Shown here: one piece after another, positions 6,596 through 11,057 of the stretch
Layout: each line of letters starts with the position of its first letter
How positions within the stretch are numbered: position 1 is the stretch's first letter
NCBI GenBank assembly: GCA_018066005.1
Contig: JAGHSG010000112.1
Span: forward strand, 1 to 11,057
Reading direction: 5' to 3'
DNA length: 11,057 nt
Source: Bacteroidales bacterium
GTDB lineage: Bacteria > Bacteroidota > Bacteroidia > Bacteroidales > Paludibacteraceae
Position numbers and translations under genes: made by a program
The notes under the pieces: generated by a model
The model's database searches: none
What the model saw: the letters and a program-made list of their open reading frames with translations, nothing else
Told to the model about the DNA's origin: nothing

Positions 6596-7033
6596 TTAGC
6601 CAAGAACCATCAGTACATCATCTTGCATAACCGTTTGGCCGGCAGCAACAAGAATTTGTTTAACGGTACCGTCGTTTTCGGCTGCAATGTCATTAGCCAT
6701 CTTCATACTCTCTAATTGCAAGAGTACATCACCTTTCTTAACGGCTTGACCTTCGCTAACCATTACTTTGATAACGGAACCGGGCAGCGGACTAACCACT
6801 TTGGCACCACCGGCTACGGGAGCAGCAGCGGGAGCGGCTTTGGGGGCGGCAGCAGGTGCAGCAGCAGGAGCAGCAGCGGGTTTCGGAGCAGCCACTTTAA
6901 CGGGAGCGGCTTTCTTCTCTGTCTCAACTTGATATTTCTGACCGTTTACGGTAACCTCGGTCAAACCGTTTTCTATTTCTTCAACGGCTGCGGTATATTC
7001 CACACCGTTGATTTTGAATTTGAATTCTTTCAT
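6596..7033 (-). CDS. mmdC: biotin carboxyl carrier subunit of the Na+-translocating decarboxylase
   Basis: A 145-residue biotinyl carrier. It has an N-terminal beta-rich region (1-40), an Ala/Pro linker (42-74, with repeated PAAAPAAAPAAAP-type runs) and a C-terminal biotin domain. The biotinylated lysine is K111 in E-S-M-K-M (108-112), a common variant of the usual A/V-M-K-M, and is preceded by SPLPGSVIKV and followed by the expected GTVKQILVAAGQTV. It carries CO2 as carboxybiotin from the MmdA active site to the membrane subunit MmdB. The flexible linker would let the domain swing between the two. The start is 8 nt after the stop of the OadG-family gene, so the two are very probably translated from one mRNA. 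I see no SD sequence, only an A/T-rich spacer. Confidence 0.93.
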   Translation of the reverse strand: MKEFKFKINGVEYTAAVEEIENGLTEVTVNGQKYQVETEKKAAPVKVAAPKPAAAPAAAPAAAPKAAPAAAPVAGGAKVVSPLPGSVIKVMVSEGQAVKKGDVLLQLESMKMANDIAAENDGTVKQILVAAGQTVMQDDVLMVLG

Positions 7034-7041
7034 TGCTTTAA

Positions 7042-7410
7042 TTATTTACTGATGTTATTTATTCCGAAACTCTTGTCGTTCCAAGCGGAAGCGCGACCTA
7101 CAAGGGTCATTTTAGGTGCTTCCATATCATGAACGCCATAGTACAAATGAAGTGCCATGGCAACGGCAGCCATGTCTGCGTCCTCTTGACTGAGGTGCAG
7201 AGCCGTGGCTACTGCTGCGGCATCATTAGGAGTGGATGGGGCAGAAGCCTTCTTGCAGGACGGAGCGGTCTCTTTCTTCTTGCATCCGCCACCCATGATA
7301 AGGCCAAGACCTTTCATGATAAAAACGAATACAAACAGGAGGACGAGCACCATGCAGAAGCCCAAGCAAGTAACAATCCACGTATCTGTTGTAACTGCTA
7401 AAAAAGTCAT
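7042..7410 (-). CDS. mmdD: OadG-family small membrane subunit (delta/gamma) of the decarboxylase
   Basis: A 122-residue protein with one N-terminal transmembrane helix (about 11-33), then GGGCKKK and a Ser/Pro/Lys linker (43-62). The cytoplasmic tail has the family-typical YGVHDMEAPKMTL (91-103) and SAWNDKSFGINN (108-119, like the S-P-W-x-S-K-x-x-G motif of Bacteroidetes relatives). OadG-type subunits hold the alpha and beta subunits together and may bind Zn2+. Position between mmdA and mmdC fits the usual Bacteroidetes order. Odd point: the tail repeats AAVATALHL (65-73) as AAVAMALHL (81-89), suggesting an internal duplication. The family diverges quickly, so the assignment rests on architecture and context as well as motifs. 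Confidence 0.82.
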   Translation of the reverse strand: MTFLAVTTDTWIVTCLGFCMVLVLLFVFVFIMKGLGLIMGGGCKKKETAPSCKKASAPSTPNDAAAVATALHLSQEDADMAAVAMALHLYYGVHDMEAPKMTLVGRASAWNDKSFGINNISK

Positions 7411-7420
7411 AATTGAAAAT

Positions 7421-7441
7421 CTTTAATCTTTAAACTTTAAA
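7421..7441. repeat. 7-nt tandem repeat in the mmdD leader
   Basis: ctttaat (7421-7427), ctttaaa (7428-7434) and ctttaaa (7435-7441) lie head to tail between the mmdA stop and the mmdD start codon. On the mRNA they read (T/A)TTAAAG. The last unit ends 10 nt before the ATG. Confidence 0.75.
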
Positions 7442-7453
7442 CTCTCCACTAAC

Positions 7454-9010
7454 TTAAAGCGGTAAGTTGCAGTGTTTCTTAGCAGGGTTAGTCAGGCGCT
7501 TGGTCTGCAATTTCTCAAAGGCGTTGCAGATGCGGGCACGGGTAACGCGAGGCTCGATGACATCGTCGATATAACCGCGGTTGGCAGCCTGATAAGGACT
7601 GGCGAACAAGTCTTTGTATTCTTGCTCTTTCTCTGCAATGAATTTCTTCTTTTCTTCCGGATCTTCAATTGCTTTGAGGGCTTTGGCTTGCAGCACACCT
7701 ACGGCACCGCTGGCACCCATAACGGCAATCTCGGCATTCGGCCATGAGTAGCACATATCACCACGCAACTGCTTGCAACTCATCACGATATGACTTCCGC
7801 CATAACTCTTACGGATAGTGACGGTTACCTTAGGAACGGTAGCCTCGCCGTATGCGAACATCAGTTTAGCTCCGTGGTCGATAATACCGGCATATTCTTG
7901 ACCTGTACCGCACAAGAAGCCCGGAACATCTACCAAGGTCAATATCTGGATATTAAAGGCGTCGCAGAAACGGACGAAACGGGCGGCCTTACGGCTGGCA
8001 TCGCAGTCCAGCACACCTGCCAACCAACTGGGTTGGTTAGCGATAATACCGGTGGAACGACCGTTGAAGTGAGCGAAACCGCAAATGATATTCTTGGCAT
8101 AATCTTTATGCACCTCAAAGAAATCACCGTCATCTACGATGAGGTTGATAATCTCGTGCATATCGTACGGTTTGTTCGGATCGTTAGGGACGATGTCGTT
8201 CAGGGCATCCTCTACACGCATCGGGTCATCGTTGGTAGGAACGATAGGAGCCTCTTCCATATTGTTTTGAGGAATGAAGCTGACCAACTTACGAACCATA
8301 GTCAATGCCTCATCTTCGGTAGGAGCCACGAAATGTGTCACACCGGACTTGCTGGCATGAATCTTGGCACCGCCCAATTGCTCTACGGTAACATCTTCAC
8401 CCGTAACGCTCTTGACAACCTTCGGACCGGTGATGAACATATAACTGTTCTGCTCGGTCATCATGATAAAGTCGGTCAAGGCAGGACTGTAAACGGCACC
8501 GCCGGCGCAGGGACCAAAGATGACACTGATTTGAGGTACAACACCCGAAGCCAGGATGTTACGCTCAAAAATCTCGGCGTAACCGGCCAAGGCGCAAGCA
8601 CCTTCTTGGATACGGGCACCGCCTGAATAATTCAAACCGATGATAGGAGCACCTAATTTCATAGCTTGGTCCATGACATTGCATATCTTCAATGCCATCG
8701 TCTCACTCAACGAACCGCCAATCACGGTAGCGTCTTGTGCGAAAACAAATACCAAACGACCGTCAATCGTACCGGAACCTACGGCAACACCGTCGCCGAG
8801 GAACACTTTTTTCTCCATACCGAAGTCGTGACAACGGTGGGTAAGGAACATGTTCACTTCTTCAAACGAACCTTCGTCCAGAAGCATGTTGATACGCTCG
8901 CGACAGGTATAGCAACCTTTTGCGTGGTGTTTCTCCACGGCTGCTTCACCACCACCCGCCATTGCTTTGGCGCGGTTATCTACGAGTTTTTGCAGTTTTT
9001 CGTTATCCAT
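7454..9010 (-). CDS. mmdA: methylmalonyl-CoA decarboxylase alpha subunit (carboxyltransferase)
   Basis: A 518-residue carboxyltransferase of the acyl-CoA carboxylase beta-subunit (PccB-like) family, full length. It moves the carboxyl group of methylmalonyl-CoA to biotin on MmdC, releasing propionyl-CoA. Oxyanion-hole and CoA-site motifs are present: NYSGGARIQEG (127-137), FGPCAGGAVYSPALTDF (165-181), VDVPGFLCGTGQEYAGIIDHGAK (360-382) and the RKSYGGSH / WPNAEIAVMGASGAVGVL region (400-440). There is no biotin carboxylase gene in the operon, and mmdB/mmdD/mmdC follow, so a Na+-pumping decarboxylase is favoured over an ATP-dependent propionyl-CoA carboxylase. Near the N-terminus, KGCYTCRERI (31-40) has a CxxC where many relatives read KGK-[LM]-TARERI. 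It lies 38 nt after mce. Confidence 0.93.
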   Translation of the reverse strand: MDNEKLQKLVDNRAKAMAGGGEAAVEKHHAKGCYTCRERINMLLDEGSFEEVNMFLTHRCHDFGMEKKVFLGDGVAVGSGTIDGRLVFVFAQDATVIGGSLSETMALKICNVMDQAMKLGAPIIGLNYSGGARIQEGACALAGYAEIFERNILASGVVPQISVIFGPCAGGAVYSPALTDFIMMTEQNSYMFITGPKVVKSVTGEDVTVEQLGGAKIHASKSGVTHFVAPTEDEALTMVRKLVSFIPQNNMEEAPIVPTNDDPMRVEDALNDIVPNDPNKPYDMHEIINLIVDDGDFFEVHKDYAKNIICGFAHFNGRSTGIIANQPSWLAGVLDCDASRKAARFVRFCDAFNIQILTLVDVPGFLCGTGQEYAGIIDHGAKLMFAYGEATVPKVTVTIRKSYGGSHIVMSCKQLRGDMCYSWPNAEIAVMGASGAVGVLQAKALKAIEDPEEKKKFIAEKEQEYKDLFASPYQAANRGYIDDVIEPRVTRARICNAFEKLQTKRLTNPAKKHCNLPL

Positions 9011-9012
9011 AT

Positions 9013-9040
9013 CTCTAAACTCTAAACTTTAATCTTTAAT
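9013..9040. repeat. 7-nt tandem repeat in the mmdA leader
   Basis: Four units lie head to tail: ctctaaa (9013-9019), ctctaaa (9020-9026), ctttaat (9027-9033) and ctttaat (9034-9040). They occupy the mce-mmdA spacer and stop 2 nt before the mmdA ATG. The unit matches the one in the mmdD leader. Confidence 0.78.
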
Positions 9041-9048
9041 CTATCAAC

Positions 9049-9462
9049 TTACTTCGGTTGTTCGCAAATCTCGGTCAATACACCTTTGGTGGATTTCGGA
9101 TGCAAGAAAGCAATCATCAGGTTCTCCGCACCTTTGCGGGGAGCTTTGTCGATGAGTTGCAGACCGGCAGCTTCGGCTTCTTTCAGAGCTTCTTCTACGC
9201 TATCCACATTGAAAGCAACGTGATGCACACCACCACGACCGCCGTTCTTTTCAATGAACTTGGCGATAGTGCTCTCGGGGCAGGTGGGCTCCAGCAACTC
9301 AATCTTGGTTTGACCAACTTTGAAGAAAGCGGTCTTTACTTTTTGGTCGGCTACTTCCTCAATGGAATAGCACTTACTACCGGTTAAAAACTCGAAGAAA
9401 GGCATAGCCTCTTCCAAACTCGTTACAGCAATTCCTAAATGCTCGATATGAGTAGGTTTCAT
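9049..9462 (-). CDS. mce: methylmalonyl-CoA epimerase
   Basis: A 137-residue protein of the vicinal-oxygen-chelate (glyoxalase) superfamily, normal length. It interconverts the R and S forms of methylmalonyl-CoA, linking methylmalonyl-CoA mutase to the decarboxylase, which uses one epimer. The start HIEHLGIAV (5-13), KIELLEP (53-59), GRGGVHHVAF (75-84) and GVLTEICE (127-134) provide the expected metal ligands: H8, probably E55, one of H80/H81, and E131. The C-terminal AFLHPKSTKGVLTEICE is a strong family signature. It is the first gene of the operon, about 38-45 nt below a well-formed promoter. Methylmalonyl-CoA mutase itself is not in the window. Confidence 0.94.
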   Translation of the reverse strand: MKPTHIEHLGIAVTSLEEAMPFFEFLTGSKCYSIEEVADQKVKTAFFKVGQTKIELLEPTCPESTIAKFIEKNGGRGGVHHVAFNVDSVEEALKEAEAAGLQLIDKAPRKGAENLMIAFLHPKSTKGVLTEICEQPK

Positions 9463-9480
9463 AGTTGAAAAAATTATTTA

Positions 9481-9494
9481 GTTAAACGTTAAAC
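9481..9494. repeat. 7-nt direct repeat in the mce leader
   Basis: gttaaac occurs twice head to tail (9481-9487, 9488-9494) between the promoter and the mce start. It has the same period as the mmdA and mmdD leader repeats and a similar A/T-rich unit. Confidence 0.55.
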
Positions 9495-9506
9495 ACAATT
9501 TGGGTA

Positions 9507-9538
9507 CAAAATTACAAAAAAATTTTGATATATGCAAA
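9507..9538 (-). promoter_or_regulatory. Bacteroidetes-type promoter of the mce-mmdADCB operon
   Basis: On the minus strand TAATTTTG (9507-9514) lies 20 nt below TTTG (9535-9538). It is the only good promoter seen for the five genes. It overlaps the divergent kinase promoter by 15 bp, so the two probably compete for RNA polymerase. Confidence 0.78.
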
Positions 9539-9554
9539 TAATTTACTACTTTTG
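9524..9554 (+). promoter_or_regulatory. Bacteroidetes-type promoter of the histidine kinase gene
   Basis: TTTG (9524-9527), 19 nt, then TACTTTTG (9547-9554). The predicted transcript start is near 9561, so the leader to the ATG at 9573 would be only about a dozen bases. It overlaps the operon promoter on the other strand. Confidence 0.65.
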
Positions 9555-9572
9555 TAGTCAAATTTGTTTTTT

Positions 9573-10712
9573 ATGAAAAATCGCTTATCTCCGTACAACA
9601 TCGGTTCACTGATTGTAATCGTTGCTTTGCTCATCGTTTTGGCATCCGTGTTATATACCAACCACTTGGCTTCGCAGTTGCGAAACGAAGAGCAGAATAG
9701 GGTAGAGATATGGGCGGATGCTACCCATCGGTTGATTACGGCTGACGACACCGAAGATTTGAGTTTCTATTTGTCCATTATCGAGGCCAACACGACTATT
9801 CCGGTCTATATGGTAGATTCGGCAGGACGTATATTAGATACCCGTAATGTCAAAAAGCCGGTGGATGACCCGCGCGAATTGAACGGACCTATTGAGCTGC
9901 GTATATCCGATGATATCGTGCAGTATATCTACTACGATGAATCCACCTTGCTGACGCGCCTTAAATTCTTCCCGTATATTGAATTTGGCATTATTTTTCT
10001 CTTTGTCTTGATAGCCGTCGTCACGCTTTTCACGGCTCAACGCAGTGAACAGGACCGTGTGTGGGTGGGGTTGAGCAAAGAAACTGCCCACCAATTAGGT
10101 ACGCCTATCTCATCCCTCAATGCTTGGCAGGAATTACTGCAAACCAAGTACCCCGAAGATGAACTGATTCCGGAGATGCAACGCGATTTGGAACGGCTGC
10201 AAGTCATCGCAGAACGCTTCTCCAAAGTGGGTAGCGAACCCGAACTCAAACCTGCCGAATTGAATACGGTTGTTGAGCAGACAGTCGCCTACATGCGCAC
10301 ACGTGTTTCTAATAAGGTAACAATAAACATGGTGCATTGTGCATTTACCGGAGTGCTCGGAAGCACAATTGTCAACCTGAATAATCCTTTGTTCAGTTGG
10401 GTGCTGGAGAACTTGATTAAGAATGCGTTGGACGCTATGGAAGGAAAAGGCACCATTACGATTGCAATGGAACAGGAAGACGAAAATATCTATCTGGATA
10501 TTACCGATACGGGACATGGCATCGACCGTCGTATGTTCCGTGCCATCTTCCAGCCCGGTTATACAAGCAAGAAACGTGGTTGGGGATTGGGATTAAGCCT
10601 ATCCAAGCGTATCATTGAAGATTACCATGGCGGCAAACTCTTTGTCAAGTCGTCCGAGATAGGTGTCGGCACTACTTTCCGCATCGTCCTCAAACAGACC
10701 GAAAACAGTTGA
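9573..10712 (+). CDS. membrane sensor histidine kinase, orphan
   Basis: A 379-residue sensor kinase. It has two transmembrane helices (about 10-30 and 137-155) around a ~105-residue extracytoplasmic sensor region. The H-box follows almost directly, without a clear HAMP linker: SKETAHQLGTPISSL with phosphoacceptor H173, a Bacteroidetes variant in which the usual SHELRTP reads AHQLGTP. The HATPase_c domain is complete: N-box LENLIKNALDAME (278-290), G1 DTGHG (312-316), F-box FQPGYTS and G2 GWGLGLSLSK (336-345). It should autophosphorylate and pass the phosphate to a response regulator, but none is encoded here, and the stimulus is unknown. An upstream TTG at 9564 was rejected because the predicted transcript start is at about the same place. 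It is divergent from the decarboxylase operon, which may or may not be a target. Its 3' end overlaps ispE by 114 bp. Confidence 0.9.
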   Translation: MKNRLSPYNIGSLIVIVALLIVLASVLYTNHLASQLRNEEQNRVEIWADATHRLITADDTEDLSFYLSIIEANTTIPVYMVDSAGRILDTRNVKKPVDDPRELNGPIELRISDDIVQYIYYDESTLLTRLKFFPYIEFGIIFLFVLIAVVTLFTAQRSEQDRVWVGLSKETAHQLGTPISSLNAWQELLQTKYPEDELIPEMQRDLERLQVIAERFSKVGSEPELKPAELNTVVEQTVAYMRTRVSNKVTINMVHCAFTGVLGSTIVNLNNPLFSWVLENLIKNALDAMEGKGTITIAMEQEDENIYLDITDTGHGIDRRMFRAIFQPGYTSKKRGWGLGLSLSKRIIEDYHGGKLFVKSSEIGVGTTFRIVLKQTENS

Positions 10713-11057
10713 ACCGCTTCCGCTCATGGCAGCATAGAAAGCACCTGCATCCAGTAGGTGCTTTTTTATTTGTGCCAATAGCGGATGACACGCAAAAACC
10801 GTAGTCTCAAAATCATTTACCAACTCACCTATATTATCTACTGCGGTTCTCAACCACCGATTCACCGATTCACCGCATCCCCGATTCACCGCTACTTGTA
10901 TTCCCGCATAAGCGTCGCGTGTAGAGACAGCCACATCGGGTTTAAGCATAATCAGGCGCTTGCCCTTTAAGGAAAAATCAATAGGCGTCAGTATATCTCC
11001 TATGCCTTCGGCAAAACAGGGGGTGTTGTAGATAAAGAAAGGACAGTCGGCGCCTAA
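10599..11057 (-). CDS. ispE: 4-diphosphocytidyl-2-C-methyl-D-erythritol kinase, C-terminal part
   Basis: The frame enters from the right edge and runs 152 codons to TAG at 10599. It reads LGADCPFFIYNTPCFAEGIG at the edge, then MLKPDVAVSTRDAYAGI, NDFETTVF and LDAGAFYAAMSGSGSTVFGL, matching the second half of IspE; SGSGST is the GHMP-kinase motif 3. IspE phosphorylates CDP-methylerythritol in the MEP isoprenoid pathway; the ATP-binding N-terminus lies outside the window. The C-terminal 38 codons run antisense into the convergent histidine kinase gene. The roughly 30-residue tail after the glycine motif is about what the family needs, so the overlap seems real rather than a lost stop. A tandem DNA repeat (10857-10892) encodes the unusual AVNRGCGESVNRW segment, where relatives usually have a T-P-[KR]-x-P-type loop. 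Confidence 0.9.
   Translation of the reverse strand, partial: LGADCPFFIYNTPCFAEGIGDILTPIDFSLKGKRLIMLKPDVAVSTRDAYAGIQVAVNRGCGESVNRWLRTAVDNIGELVNDFETTVFACHPLLAQIKKHLLDAGAFYAAMSGSGSTVFGLFEDDAESSADTYLGRLDKEFAAMVIFNDTLG
10738..10770 (+). terminator. intrinsic terminator of the histidine kinase, inside ispE
   Basis: A perfect 9-bp stem (aaagcacct 10738-10746 with aggtgcttt 10756-10764) and a 9-nt loop, running into six T residues and then ATT. It starts 26 nt after the kinase stop. On the other strand the same bases encode IspE residues KKHLLDAGAFY. In the ispE mRNA the hairpin can form but lacks a following U-run, so it should not terminate that transcript. Confidence 0.75.
10857..10892. repeat. 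short tandem repeat inside ispE
   Basis: ccgattca at 10857-10864 is followed by ccgattcaccgc at 10865-10876 and again at 10881-10892 after a 4-nt spacer (atcc). The basic unit is 8 nt, not a multiple of three, so gain or loss of one unit would shift the ispE frame. Confidence 0.7.

Noticed and set aside
6716..7132. 138-codon plus-strand frame rich in Gly and Ser
   Set aside because: It is the antisense shadow of the Ala/Pro linker of mmdC.
7790..8626. 278-codon plus-strand open frame
   Set aside because: It is antisense to the conserved carboxyltransferase motifs of mmdA and is a by-product of codon bias on the other strand.
9564..9572. TTG start extending the histidine kinase by three residues
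   Set aside because: It falls within a few bases of the predicted transcript start; the ATG at 9573 gives a normal short cytoplasmic N-terminus before the first membrane helix.

Overview
The window looks like a chromosomal segment of a gut-type, anaerobic member of the Bacteroidales. The best evidence is the promoters: four start regions carry the Bacteroidetes pair TTTG / TAnnTTTG with 19-20 nt between the boxes, and there are no convincing Shine-Dalgarno sequences. The Na+-pumping methylmalonyl-CoA decarboxylase operon and a histidine kinase with an AHQLGTP-type H-box fit the same group. I cannot name a genus from the sequence alone.

Layout, left to right. (1) 1-182, minus: the N-terminus of the tRNA methylthiotransferase MtaB, cut by the window edge. 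(2) 179-1354, minus: an AAA_14/DUF4143 ATPase whose stop overlaps the mtaB start by 4 nt (ATGA), so the two are probably one transcript from a promoter at 1409-1440. (3) 1441-1899: a non-genic stretch with repeated GC-rich boxes, a ~100-nt imperfect palindrome, a possible 51-codon ORF and a weak terminator. (4) 1900-5058, minus: a 1052-residue single-chain type IIG (Eco57I-like) restriction-modification enzyme with its own strong promoter. (5) 5059-5385: that promoter, an 11-bp tandem repeat and two terminator candidates.

(6) 5386-9462, minus: a five-gene operon, transcribed mce-mmdA-oadG/mmdD-mmdC-mmdB. It encodes methylmalonyl-CoA epimerase plus a membrane-bound biotin decarboxylase that turns methylmalonyl-CoA into propionyl-CoA while exporting Na+. 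This is the energy-conserving end of the succinate-to-propionate pathway. Four of the five start regions are preceded by short-period (7- or 8-nt) A/T-rich tandem repeats. The operon ends in a strong hairpin at 5311-5351.

(7) 9573-10712, plus: an orphan membrane sensor histidine kinase, divergent from the operon; the two promoters physically overlap. (8) 10599-11057, minus: the C-terminal half of IspE (isoprenoid precursor synthesis), convergent with the kinase. The two coding regions overlap by 114 bp, and the kinase terminator lies inside ispE.

Most of the window is core metabolism. The accessory part is the restriction enzyme plus DUF4143 ATPase block (about 179-5210). I found no clearly new multi-gene system. 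The most unusual signals are the terminator inside the coding overlap at the kinase/ispE junction, the heptad repeats in the decarboxylase operon leaders, and the repeat-rich spacer downstream of the restriction enzyme.
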